Shown here one piece after another: positions 8,408-15,917 of a stretch of DNA of 64,000 bases. The notes under the pieces were generated by a model. That model was given only the letters and a program-made list of their open reading frames with translations. It made no database searches and was not told where the DNA came from. The DNA comes from G942493215 sp942493215. GTDB lineage: Bacteria > Bacillota_I > Bacilli_A > RF39 > UBA660. Positions within the stretch are counted from its first letter, which is position 1. Each line of letters opens with the position of its first letter. Where the stretch lies: the NCBI GenBank assembly GCA_942493215.1, contig OW818670.1:1178001-1242000 (forward strand), written 5' to 3'. The position numbers and the translations under genes are program-made.

Positions 8408-8863
8408 ATGAAAGAAGTGTTTATCAAACTTATGCATAATACTACTTTTCTAACTGTAATATCAGGGGTTCTAGTTTATATACTAAGTCAACTATTTTTA
8501 GAGATTATTGTTAATCCAAGAAAAGAGTACAAAATGTTAAAACAAAAGATTGTATATATAATTAAGTTGTATTGTTGTTATTATAGTAATCCATATAACT
8601 TATTAGATGATAAAACAAATGCTAGAAAAAAAGAAGAGTACGATTTTGCTAGTAAGGAAATGAGAAAAATAGGCGCTGAATTAGCAGGATATATAGGAAC
8701 AGTACCCAAAATAAGATTTAAAAAGATAATAAAATTAAATAATGTATTAGATTCATTAATAGGCATTTCAAATGGATTTTATATAAATTCAAAAGATTTT
8801 AATACTATCAAAGAAAATAGAAAATGTGAAATAATAATAAAAAAAGAATTAAAATTTAAATAG
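8408..8863 (+). CDS. Hypothetical protein with one N-terminal TM helix
   Basis: A 151-residue protein with a TM helix at about residues 15-36 followed by a basic, mostly helical cytoplasmic domain (KEYKMLKQKIVYIIK, ASKEMRKIGAELAGYIGTVP). It has an extended -10 box (TATAAT 8365-8370) and GAGGTGATG before the ATG. Similar short membrane proteins are frequent cargo in accessory islands, but I do not recognise a named family. It is the first intact gene inside the island that broke ssb. Confidence 0.6.
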   Translation: MKEVFIKLMHNTTFLTVISGVLVYILSQLFLEIIVNPRKEYKMLKQKIVYIIKLYCCYYSNPYNLLDDKTNARKKEEYDFASKEMRKIGAELAGYIGTVPKIRFKKIIKLNNVLDSLIGISNGFYINSKDFNTIKENRKCEIIIKKELKFK

Positions 8864-8906
8864 TTTTAGATATATTAGTTGAAAAAAGTATCACCACCAT
8901 AATTAA

Positions 8907-9053
8907 AGATGCACATATAAAATTAGTATAACTAAAGATGATGTAATTGGAACATACGGTAAATCAACAAAAAACTATTGTAAATTAGAGGGATCTAAAA
9001 AAATAAATATTGATAAATCTTGCTATTTAAAAATAAAAAATCAAAAAAAATGA
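8907..9053 (+). pseudogene. Probable gene remnant
   Basis: Between a TAA at 8904-8906 and a TGA at 9051-9053 lies a 48-codon frame without a start codon whose product looks protein-like (ITKDDVIGTYGKSTKNYCKL). No ribosome site is present. It may be the end of a decayed gene in the island; a chance open frame cannot be excluded. Confidence 0.3.
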
Positions 9054-9111
9054 ATAGAAGGTACTATAATAGAGTAGAATGAAAAATAGTGATTCGAAAG
9101 TAGGAAAACAT

Positions 9112-9960
9112 ATGAAAGAAACGGAATTTTATATAGTTAATGTAAAACCTGAAGATTATAAAATCAAAGATATTAGAGCAAATAAACCAATTTGCTTTAT
9201 GGATAAAGACGATTCATCATTATCAATGGTTGTGGAGGAAATAGACAGTATAAAGTATATTGATAATGTTAGCAATGAGAGAAAACTAGAATATTGTGCC
9301 CCAAATAATGTGAGTGTTTTACTATATACAAGTAAAAGATTTGTCAAGCAAGCAAAAAAAATATTTGATACTACATTTAGTAGTGATGCTTTTTTTGATA
9401 AAGCACCGGAAAAACAAAAAAAACTGTATAAAAATTCTGCAATGATATATGACTATATTGAGACTATACAAGTTGCAATAGTTTTTAGTTATACAGCGAT
9501 AGAATCATTTGCAAATTTAAGTATACCTGAAGGTTATTTTTATGAAACAAGGAATAATAAGGGAATATTAGAAAAATATGATAAAGATAGTATAGAAAGA
9601 TGGATGTCATTAAAAGATAAAGTATCTAAAATTTTGGTTGAGCTATTTAAAACAAAGGATATTATTAAAGAGAGTTTTTGGAATGATTTTTGTGAACTTG
9701 AAAAAATAAGGAATTGCATTATACACCAAAAAGCAATAGATGGACGAGATTTTTATAAAAGTTATTTTAATAAAAATATATTTAAACTGTGTGAAGTTTC
9801 AGAAAAAATTATAAAGTTTTTTATAAATAGTAATAAAAGTTCTTTAGTATGTCCAATGTGGCCTTGGATAGAGGGAGCTAAAAATTATATACCTATATCG
9901 CATCATGTAGAAGATGAATTTGAACTTGTTGGAAATATATTTGAAGATTCAAGTTTATAA
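9112..9960 (+). CDS. Hypothetical protein with HEPN-like C-terminal region
   Basis: A 282-residue soluble protein. The middle helices (MIYDYIETIQVAIVFSYTAI) and the segment ELEKIRNCIIHQK carry an R-x4-H motif (Arg 200, His 205) in the position and helical setting of HEPN domains, which are RNA-cutting or RNA-binding modules common in toxin and phage-defence systems. The upstream ATG at 9079 is only 9 bases after a TATAAT box (9065-9070) and would be leaderless; the ATG at 9112 has TAGGA at a normal distance and is preferred. The family is not recognised, and the HEPN assignment is inference from the motif. Confidence 0.55.
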   Translation: MKETEFYIVNVKPEDYKIKDIRANKPICFMDKDDSSLSMVVEEIDSIKYIDNVSNERKLEYCAPNNVSVLLYTSKRFVKQAKKIFDTTFSSDAFFDKAPEKQKKLYKNSAMIYDYIETIQVAIVFSYTAIESFANLSIPEGYFYETRNNKGILEKYDKDSIERWMSLKDKVSKILVELFKTKDIIKESFWNDFCELEKIRNCIIHQKAIDGRDFYKSYFNKNIFKLCEVSEKIIKFFINSNKSSLVCPMWPWIEGAKNYIPISHHVEDEFELVGNIFEDSSL

Positions 9961-10337
9961 TATACATTTTGAAAGTAATAAAATCCGAAAAATACTTTAT
10001 TGTACTTTATATCGTCAAATGTGGGCAGAATGTCAAAACATATAATTATTACATAACAAAAGGGTATTGCTTAAAACACTGTTGCTTATGTTAAGAAAAG
10101 TGATCTAATAGGGATAAGTATATAGCTATTTATTTATTGTGATAAAACCTAAAAATAATCATATAATATTTAGTAAATATTTAATTTTCAAATATTTACT
10201 AATTGCATATATATAGTATAAGATGTTTATACATTGACAATTATTCAAAAATTTGTTAACATATTTTCAAATTTATTATATTTTATTTCTCTGTGTGATA
10301 TAATAAACTTGAATATATATTTAGAAGAGGGGATTAT
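9961..10337. other. Intergenic region with a 29-base palindrome and a promoter
   Basis: No gene is seen. The only clear structure is a perfect 11-bp inverted repeat at 10172-10182 and 10190-10200 around a 7-base loop, without a T-run on the + side, so it is not an ordinary terminator. Near the right end an extended -10 box (TG then TATAAT at 10299-10304) serves the next operon. A TTGACA with a TAACAT 17 bases later (10234-10262) is a second candidate promoter. Confidence 0.5.
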
Positions 10338-10580
10338 ATGGATTTAGTTGATAAAAATTATGGTTACTATAAGACGAATTTAGAACAACTAAGAGGTAAG
10401 TATCCTGATAAATTTGTAGTTATATCTGATGAAAAAGTAATATTTTCTGATATTGATTTTAATAAAGCGGTAGAGTATGCAAAAAAATTAACGCCTGGGA
10501 CATATATAATTCAAAAATGTGAAACTGATAAAGAAAAGATTGTTCAAACATTTCACACAAGGGTAAGATTTAGTGCATAA
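10338..10580 (+). CDS. Small protein, DUF5678-like, partner of the downstream protease-like gene
   Basis: An 80-residue protein: YGYYKTNLEQLRGKYPDKFV followed by a short beta unit (VVISDEKVIFSDIDFNKAVE), a helix and TYIIQKCE. This is the layout of small DUF5678-type proteins that are often encoded just before aspartic-protease-like genes. It overlaps the next gene by 8 bases, so the two are translationally coupled. A GAGGGG ribosome site is present. The family name is from memory and moderately certain; biochemical role unknown. Confidence 0.6.
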   Translation: MDLVDKNYGYYKTNLEQLRGKYPDKFVVISDEKVIFSDIDFNKAVEYAKKLTPGTYIIQKCETDKEKIVQTFHTRVRFSA

Positions 10581-11190
10581 AAATTTTAATGCTTTTACAA
10601 ATAAAGCAAATGGTATAGCAAATGTTTTATTTTCTGAAGTTATAATATGTCCAAATAAAAATATTCATCCTGATTCACAAGAAAAAAAGTGTTTAGTCAT
10701 ATGGGATACTGGTGCAACAAATTGTGCTATATCTTCAACGTTGACTAAGGATTGTAATTTAGTGTCTACAGGAAAAGCTCAAACAAATACGGCTAACGGA
10801 TTGAGAGATTGTGATACTTTCATTATTGATTTGTTATTACCCAATAATGTTAAAATTCCAAATGTTCAAGTTACAGAATGTGAGTTGGACCCAGCTGTAG
10901 GAATGTTAATTGGAATGGACATAATTTCTTTGAGTGATTTTTCTGTAACAAATGTAGATGGACAAACTTCTTTTTCATTTAGAATTCCTTCTTGCGAAAG
11001 AATTGATTATGTTACTGAAGCTAATAAAATTAAAGAAAAAATTATTTATGAAGAAGAAAGAAAGTTATCAGCTCAAATTAAAATTCACGGCAATGAAAAG
11101 TGCAGTTGTGGAAGCGGAAGAAAATATAGATACTGTTGTGGAAAGAAGAAGCAAGAAGAACTAGACACTAACAAGAGCTTAGTAGGCTAG
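10573..11190 (+). CDS. Retropepsin-like aspartic protease with C-terminal SEC-C motif
   Basis: A 205-residue protein starting at a GTG inside the end of the preceding gene. The N-terminal part has CLVIWDTGATNCAIS with the D-T-G-A catalytic loop (Asp 45) and a downstream MLIGMDIISLSD, as in single-domain retropepsin-like aspartic proteases that work as dimers. The C-terminus carries a complete SEC-C zinc motif, CSCGSGRKYRYCCG (about 177-190), known from SecA where it binds zinc and SecB or ribosomes. The fusion suggests targeting of the protease to a ribosome or other partner (inference). Confidence 0.75.
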   Translation: MHKNFNAFTNKANGIANVLFSEVIICPNKNIHPDSQEKKCLVIWDTGATNCAISSTLTKDCNLVSTGKAQTNTANGLRDCDTFIIDLLLPNNVKIPNVQVTECELDPAVGMLIGMDIISLSDFSVTNVDGQTSFSFRIPSCERIDYVTEANKIKEKIIYEEERKLSAQIKIHGNEKCSCGSGRKYRYCCGKKKQEELDTNKSLVG

Positions 11191-11206
11191 TTTTTTTAAT
11201 TGGTGT

Positions 11207-11462
11207 ATGTACAAAAATTTAAAAGAAGTTAGAAAAATTAATAATTTAACTTGTATAGACATGGCAAAACTCTTGAGTATAAGCCCAAGCTATTATTCTC
11301 AAATAGAAGATTGTACAAGGAAATTAGATTATGAAATGGCTGTCAATTTTTTTTCTATTTAATTTGCAACCAGATGATATATTTTTTGAAACTTATAAAA
11401 AATATAGAATTAGAGATAGAAAGACGCAACATATTATTGTTTTAAGCATTTTCAATCAATAA
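11207..11462 (+). pseudogene. Frameshifted Xre-type HTH gene
   Basis: The ATG at 11207 opens a frame with a clear helix-turn-helix (LTCIDMAKLLSISPSYYSQI) that stops at 11360-11362. In the +1 frame the sequence continues as the expected tail (FNLQPDDIFFETYKK) to a TAA at 11460-11462. The shift falls in or next to a T8 run at 11347-11354, a typical slippage site. The intact relative at 16826-17032 has the same order of features, including a matching KPDDIFYEE tail. Sequencing error or programmed slippage are alternatives. Confidence 0.65.
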
Positions 11463-11463
11463 T

Positions 11464-11498
11464 CAAAAAAAGAATAGTTAGATTTAACTATTCTTTTC
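11464..11498 (-). terminator. Terminator of the methyltransferase gene
   Basis: A 10-bp stem (11471-11480 with 11485-11494) contains the methyltransferase stop codon and is followed on the - strand by a T7 run (the A-run at 11464-11470). The + strand T-run is weaker. Confidence 0.7.
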
Positions 11499-12197
11499 TA
11501 ATTCACCATTTGTAGGTATGTCAATTTTCGCATCAGGAATTTCCAATCCCCAGTTATCCCAACCATTATAATTATTTCTAGCAAACAGTTCAATTTTTTC
11601 TTGTTCTGGGAACATTTTGCTAATACTATCAATTATTTTAATTGGCTTTTCGCTATGTTTTGTACGAGGTATTGCATGAAGCTGTCTAATGTTTCTCGCT
11701 CCTCTTGGTGTAGGGATGCAACCCTTTTTAAATATTAAACAAAATTCTGTTTGAGATAAAGTATATTTGCCTGGATTATGTATCATTTTATCCCATACAA
11801 ATGCAACAGTTTTATAGTCGAATCCCCAAGCTTTACCTAATTCAATGGCATTAGCAAGGTGTGGCCCTGTTGTCCATAAAAATAATAAACAATTACTTGA
11901 CGCGATTGATTTCACGTCTAAATTCATTAAATCTTTTAATTTTAATGTCGGATATTTAAATGAGGCGGAACTTATAAAAATATTTTTTTCAAAGTTCTCG
12001 TTTTTTGATTTAATGGTTGAATTATCATACTGCATTTTTCCACCGTAATCCCATGGGGGATCAGCGTAAATAATTTCATATTTTTTTTTAGGTAATTTTG
12101 AATATAATTCATCCAAAGGGTTTATTTTCGTTTTCTTTTTTGATTCAACGTTGTATATTGAATATGCTGTAATGTTTTTGCTTTTATCTTTTTCCAT
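11484..12197 (-). CDS. MT-A70 family N6-adenine DNA methyltransferase (Type II, MunI-like system)
   Basis: A 237-residue protein with the DPPW catalytic motif (residues 46-49, in EIIYADPPWDYGG) and the MT-A70 landmarks FLWTTGPHLANAIELGKAWG and RTKHSEKPIKIID. It would methylate adenine in DNA and protect the host from the neighbouring endonuclease. It is transcribed divergently from the controller and endonuclease genes. Its start has a GGGGTGA site. The partner endonuclease suggests the recognition sequence CAATTG, an inference not readable from this protein alone. Confidence 0.85.
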   Translation of the reverse strand: MEKDKSKNITAYSIYNVESKKKTKINPLDELYSKLPKKKYEIIYADPPWDYGGKMQYDNSTIKSKNENFEKNIFISSASFKYPTLKLKDLMNLDVKSIASSNCLLFLWTTGPHLANAIELGKAWGFDYKTVAFVWDKMIHNPGKYTLSQTEFCLIFKKGCIPTPRGARNIRQLHAIPRTKHSEKPIKIIDSISKMFPEQEKIELFARNNYNGWDNWGLEIPDAKIDIPTNGELEKNS

Positions 12198-12323
12198 ATA
12201 TGTTCACCCCTAACTACTATAATAGTATACCAACTTAATACAAAATAGTCAACCGTAATGTTACTTATAAACCGTTGTTTTAAATACAACAATGCTGTTA
12301 ATATATTATTAAGAGGTGTAATT
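12198..12323. promoter_or_regulatory. Divergent control region of the restriction-modification system
   Basis: Overlapping back-to-back -10 boxes are seen: TATAAT at 12218-12223 on the + strand and TATACT (12229-12224) on the - strand. This 126-base gap is where a controller protein would bind to switch between methyltransferase and controller/endonuclease transcription. No exact GACT-N-AGTC C-box pair could be defined by eye. Confidence 0.5.
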
Positions 12324-12533
12324 GTGATAAAAAAAGAATTTGGCATCAAAATCAGAGAATTAAGAAAAAAAATGGACTATAGTCAAGAAAAATTCGCTTT
12401 ATTAATTGATATGGATAGAACTTATTATGCATCTGTTGAAAGTGGCAAAAGAAACATTTCTTTAGAAAACATAAAAAAAATAGCAGACGGTTTAAATGTT
12501 AGTTTAGAAGAATTATTTAAGGGATTAAAATAG
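12324..12533 (+). CDS. Controller (C) protein of the restriction-modification system, Xre family
   Basis: A 69-residue single-domain HTH protein: FGIKIRELRKKMDYSQEKFA then MDRTYYASVESGKRNISLEN and a short tail. Size and sequence are typical of Type II C proteins, which delay endonuclease expression after entry into a new host. The frame opens earlier at an ATG at 12258, but AAGAGGTG fits the GTG at 12324 and gives the normal length. It lies 10 bases upstream of the endonuclease gene, with which it forms an operon. Confidence 0.8.
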   Translation: MIKKEFGIKIRELRKKMDYSQEKFALLIDMDRTYYASVESGKRNISLENIKKIADGLNVSLEELFKGLK

Positions 12534-12543
12534 GTGATTTCAA

Positions 12544-13152
12544 ATGGGGAAAAACGAATTAAGCAACAGAACAATTTGGCAAGACGTAAATGGTGTAAAG
12601 GCTTCTGGAGCCGAACAGAATTTATATCAAGTTTTTAGAGAGTATTTTAAAGGCAGTGAATATGTTTTACATGAAAAACCAAAACATTTAAAAAATTTAT
12701 ATGCAAAGGTTAATCTTTCTACTGATGTAATCTCAAAAATTTTCAATCCTAATATTGATTTGAATAACACCAAGTGGGGAATTTCACCCGATTTTGCTAT
12801 AGAAAATAGAAAAACAGGAAAAATTCTTTTTGGAGAAATAAAGAGACAAGACGGGTGGGTAGAAGGAAAAAACCCAAGTGCAGGTCGTGGTAATGCCCAC
12901 GAAAGACTATGCAAATTGTTTACTCCCGGACTTATAAAAGAATATAGAAAGATTGGTATGATCGCAGATGAAAGTATTTTACCTTTCTGGGTTGTATTTG
13001 AAGGTGACATAACCAGAGACCCAAAAAGAGTGAGAGAGATAATGTTTTGGTTTGATAACTTTAACTCAAACTATTTTATGTGGAGACCAAATCAAAGCGG
13101 ATCTGAATTGATAGCGCATTTTGAAAATTATTTAAAAAAATATCTTGATTGA
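12544..13152 (+). CDS. Type II restriction endonuclease, MunI/EcoRI type (predicted CAATTG)
   Basis: A 202-residue endonuclease, the same length as MunI. The catalytic PD-x14-ExK is at residues 82-100 (GISPDF, then GEIKRQ), with Asp 83, Glu 98 and Lys 100 at the numbers I recall for MunI. The EcoRI/MunI recognition motif GNAHER is at 116-121, preceded by Arg 115. MunI and its isoschizomer MfeI come from mycoplasmas and cut C^AATTG. The gene follows the controller gene in one operon and ends 24 bases before ssb sequence resumes. Specificity is inferred from similarity and the conserved contact residues. Confidence 0.85.
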   Translation: MGKNELSNRTIWQDVNGVKASGAEQNLYQVFREYFKGSEYVLHEKPKHLKNLYAKVNLSTDVISKIFNPNIDLNNTKWGISPDFAIENRKTGKILFGEIKRQDGWVEGKNPSAGRGNAHERLCKLFTPGLIKEYRKIGMIADESILPFWVVFEGDITRDPKRVREIMFWFDNFNSNYFMWRPNQSGSELIAHFENYLKKYLD

Positions 13153-13175
13153 TAAATAATTTATACCAAAACCCA

Positions 13176-13307
13176 TTGATAGGTATTAAAGGACGTATTC
13201 AATCACGTGATATTGAAATAGAAGATGATCACCATCGTCAAGTAATGGAACTTGTTGCTGAAAAAATAACATTCTTATCAAGTAAACCAAAAGAAGAAGG
13301 AGCGTAA
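13176..13307 (+). pseudogene. ssb: 3' fragment of the ssb gene
   Basis: The frame encodes LIGIKGRIQSRDIEIEDDHH and ELVAEKITFLSSK, the second half of an SSB OB-fold, ending at TAA 13305-13307. There is no start codon or ribosome site. Together with 8006-8188 it rebuilds most of one ssb gene, lacking about eight codons at the junction. The fragment is well preserved, so the disruption is probably recent. Confidence 0.85.
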
Positions 13308-13345
13308 TAGTTCCTTTTTTGTGCTATAATTAAGGTGGTGATAAT

Positions 13346-14530
13346 ATGAGGAAGTTTAATTATTTAGAAGATTATGGTTTAATATCATCAACAGTAAATG
13401 GTTATATAACGCAAATGTATAAAGAAATTGAATTATTGCAAGAAAATGAAAGTAATCCTATTTATGAAAAGGCAATATGCTTAATGGATGAATTTAAAAA
13501 AAAGTATCCAGATTTATTATCTGTCTATTTAGAAATCATTGATGATTTAGTGAAGCCATGCAATGTAGAGTATGCATTAAAATATAAAAAATATCCAGAA
13601 GATGCATCAAATTTGGGAATTGAATTAGAAAAAGATTTAAAAAAAATATTTTTTCTAGAAGAAGAGCTTAGAATGGTTGCAGTTCAAAATTGGCAAAGTA
13701 GATTAACAAGATATGATGATATAGTTAATGGTGAAGATTTTATGATTGTTGCTCATGCCTCTAGAAATTTACCAGGAACAAATGATTATTCAAATTATAA
13801 AAGTGGAAAATATTCTTGTCAATATTTATCTTGTTCTTTACTTTCTAGTAATGAATTTAATACTTTTAATAGGACAAAAACAATATTTATGGTTAGTATT
13901 GATGGTGCTAATTATATTTCATCTTCAAGTTACGACTCGGTTACTGCAGATTTTAGTAATCCTTCATTTGAAACACTTAAAGAAATACAAGATGCTGGTG
14001 GAAGTCATTTTATAAAGGTAGGTTTTACAAATTCTTCTGATAAAGCTGTTACCACTATTTCAACACCCGATTTAATTGAACGATTAAGTATAGAACGTGA
14101 ATTACAGCAAAATGGAGAACCTTTTTGTTATGATAAATCATTAACAAACGAAGTAGTTTTAGATAGGACAACAACTAAAATTACAGGTGCTTTATTATTA
14201 AGTAATGGTTGTGATTTATTACTTGATGAATATTTGACTTTTAGACATAATAACATTAGTTTCAAGTGCTTAAATAAAGGATTATATAGAGAAAAAAAGG
14301 GGTTGTCGGCATATACTAAAGAAGAATATGATGAATTTATTCGTTTGTTAGATAATTTAGGAGAATATATTAGCCAAAATAATTTATCTAGTTCTTTTCT
14401 ATTAAATTATTATAATGATGTTGTTTTGCCAATGAAATATAGTGATGAAATAAATAGTATAATAAGAAGAAAATTATCAGAATATATTGATGTACCTGTA
14501 TCAGGGCCAAATAATGATAATATAAGATAG
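13346..14530 (+). CDS. Hypothetical protein
   Basis: A 394-residue soluble protein with a helical N-terminus (about 1-120), a central beta-rich part (GEDFMIVAHASRN, YLSCSLLSSNEFNTF, TIFMVSIDGANYISSSS) and a C-terminal mixed region. I do not recognise the family. The central strand-rich segment with conserved-looking SCSLLSS could be a catalytic domain, but nothing can be named. A TATAAT box ends about 15 bases before GGTGGTGAT, and the gene closes with a terminator. It directly follows the broken ssb. Confidence 0.6.
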   Translation: MRKFNYLEDYGLISSTVNGYITQMYKEIELLQENESNPIYEKAICLMDEFKKKYPDLLSVYLEIIDDLVKPCNVEYALKYKKYPEDASNLGIELEKDLKKIFFLEEELRMVAVQNWQSRLTRYDDIVNGEDFMIVAHASRNLPGTNDYSNYKSGKYSCQYLSCSLLSSNEFNTFNRTKTIFMVSIDGANYISSSSYDSVTADFSNPSFETLKEIQDAGGSHFIKVGFTNSSDKAVTTISTPDLIERLSIERELQQNGEPFCYDKSLTNEVVLDRTTTKITGALLLSNGCDLLLDEYLTFRHNNISFKCLNKGLYREKKGLSAYTKEEYDEFIRLLDNLGEYISQNNLSSSFLLNYYNDVVLPMKYSDEINSIIRRKLSEYIDVPVSGPNNDNIR

Positions 14531-14608
14531 TTTATATTTATTTAGTTTGTATTAGAATTATAAAAACAAGTCTAATGCATTAATTTCAATAATTATTATA
14601 TTAAATAA

Positions 14609-14639
14609 AAGAATACTCAAATGTAGAGTATTCTTTTTT
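14609..14639 (+). terminator. Intrinsic terminator
   Basis: A 10-bp stem AAGAATACTC/GAGTATTCTT with a 7-base loop followed by T, after the unknown gene ending at 14530. Confidence 0.75.
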
Positions 14640-14724
14640 ATTGAAAAATAAATATTATGGTGCATTTAAATAACTCTGTAAACAATTACTGAATATATTA
14701 TTAAGAATAAAAGAGGTGATGAAG

Positions 14725-15570
14725 ATGCCAAAACCCCAATTTCCTGTTAATTATATTACTATTACAAGAGAGTTTATGGGTGATGCACATAAAGGTATAG
14801 ATTTAGGGTGGAATTCTAATTATGGTGGCGCTAATCAACCAATTGTATGTCCTATCGATATGACGATTGTTACTAATTCATATGCTAATGATGCAGGTAA
14901 TTTTGTTGTAGCTAAGGCTTATTGGAGTGATACTGAGGACCTACTAATGCGATTTTTACATCTAAAAGATAAACCTAGTTATTATGTGGGACAAACAGTT
15001 AAGCAATCTGTCCCTTTTGCATATATGGGAAATACCGGAGATACTATTGGTAATCATTTACATTTTGAAACCTGGTTAGTACCAAAAAATTATAAATATG
15101 CTTTTACTGATGTTTTAAAATATATGAAAGATCCTATCATGATGGTATATGCTTATGATGGACAAATAATAAGTGATAAGTCCTTATTACAACCCCAAAA
15201 ATATGTACCAATTAAGTATTATGGTACTCCTATAGACAAAGATAGTAGTAAGCAACAAATTGAAATAAATATAAACAATTTAAGAGCTAGATCTGCCCCT
15301 AATGGGAATATTTTAGGTTATGTTAATAAAGGTATATATAATGTCTTGGAAACGGTTACAAATGGTGATTATTTATGGTGTAGAGTAGAGGATAATCTTT
15401 GGGTAGCCTATAGTAATGAATGGTCAATCATTTATGAAAAAGAAGTGCCTGACGAACAACCAAATGACAATGAACAAAATGATAATGTAATTAATAAACA
15501 GAATTTCTTAATTAGAATAATTACATTTTTTATTAATATGATTATCAAATTGTTTAAAGGAGGAAAGTAA
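14725..15570 (+). CDS. M23 family peptidase with SH3-like domain (phage-type endolysin)
   Basis: A 281-residue protein without a signal peptide. The LytM/M23 zinc site is present: GDAHKGIDLG (H-x3-D) near residue 20 and GNHLHFETW (HxH) near 110. A second domain around 195-240 (NNLRARSAPNGNILGYV) is an SH3-type cell-wall binding module. The C-terminus is a hydrophobic helix followed by KGGK. Absence of a signal peptide and the adjacent holin indicate a phage lysis cassette or remnant. The AGAGGTG site favours the ATG at 14725 over two upstream start codons. Confidence 0.8.
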   Translation: MPKPQFPVNYITITREFMGDAHKGIDLGWNSNYGGANQPIVCPIDMTIVTNSYANDAGNFVVAKAYWSDTEDLLMRFLHLKDKPSYYVGQTVKQSVPFAYMGNTGDTIGNHLHFETWLVPKNYKYAFTDVLKYMKDPIMMVYAYDGQIISDKSLLQPQKYVPIKYYGTPIDKDSSKQQIEININNLRARSAPNGNILGYVNKGIYNVLETVTNGDYLWCRVEDNLWVAYSNEWSIIYEKEVPDEQPNDNEQNDNVINKQNFLIRIITFFINMIIKLFKGGK

Positions 15571-15571
15571 G

Positions 15572-15784
15572 ATAAAAGATATAATAATTAGAATTGTAAT
15601 TACATTTTTTGAAGCAATGATTGGCGCTATAATTGCAACGGCAAGCGCAGGAATAAACTTAGAGGATAAATGCGCCATAACTTATGCGATAGCTGGTGCT
15701 ATTGGTGCTGGTATATCAGCAGTATGGAATATGATATTAGTACCACTAATAGAAAAAATAAAAACTAAACACAAAACAAAATAA
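15572..15784 (+). CDS. Phage-type holin with ATA at the start position
   Basis: A 70-codon frame encodes a small two-TM protein ending in a basic tail: KDIIIRIVITFFEAMIGAII then ITYAIAGAIGAGISAVWN and PLIEKIKTKHK. This is a common Firmicutes phage holin pattern whose members begin MKDI. Here a good AGGAGG is followed, eight bases later, by ATA AAA GAT where ATG AAA GAT is expected; no ATG, GTG or TTG lies nearby in frame. The gene starts two bases after the peptidase stop. It either uses a rare ATA start or has lost its start codon in a decaying prophage. Confidence 0.6.
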   Translation: MKDIIIRIVITFFEAMIGAIIATASAGINLEDKCAITYAIAGAIGAGISAVWNMILVPLIEKIKTKHKTK

Positions 15785-15791
15785 TACAATA

Positions 15792-15820
15792 AGAACTAGG
15801 AAATTCCTAGTTCTATTTTT
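15792..15820 (+). terminator. Intrinsic terminator
   Basis: A 9-bp stem AGAACTAGG/CCTAGTTCT with a 5-base loop followed by a T-rich tail, closing the lysis pair. Confidence 0.8.
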
Positions 15821-15917
15821 CTTTCTACAAAAAAATATTTTCTTTTTATAGAAATTATTATATAATTAACTTGAAGGGCAAATCATGCATAATATCAGAT
15901 AATAATAAGGGTGTAAT

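Larger units (their letters stand above)
8190..13170. mobile_element. Genomic island inserted in ssb (restriction-modification and accessory genes)
   Basis: The borders are defined by the two halves of ssb: recognisable SSB sequence ends at 8188 and resumes at about 13176. Inside are a one-TM protein, a gene remnant, a HEPN-like protein, a small-protein/aspartic-protease pair, a frameshifted HTH gene and a three-gene Type II restriction-modification system ending 20 bases from the right border. No integrase or transposase is present. Both borders contain TATACC (8185-8190 and 13162-13167), but these are out of phase for ssb and may be chance. About eight SSB codons are missing, so insertion was accompanied or followed by a small loss. 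Confidence 0.8.

Noticed and set aside
12375..12384. GACTATAGTC palindrome resembling a C-protein operator
   Set aside because: It lies inside the controller coding sequence, specifying MDYSQ in the conserved HTH, not in the promoter region where C-boxes occur.
8185..13167. TATACC at both borders of the ssb island as a target-site duplication or att core
   Set aside because: Only six bases, common in this base composition, and in different codon phases of ssb, so joining them would not restore the gene.
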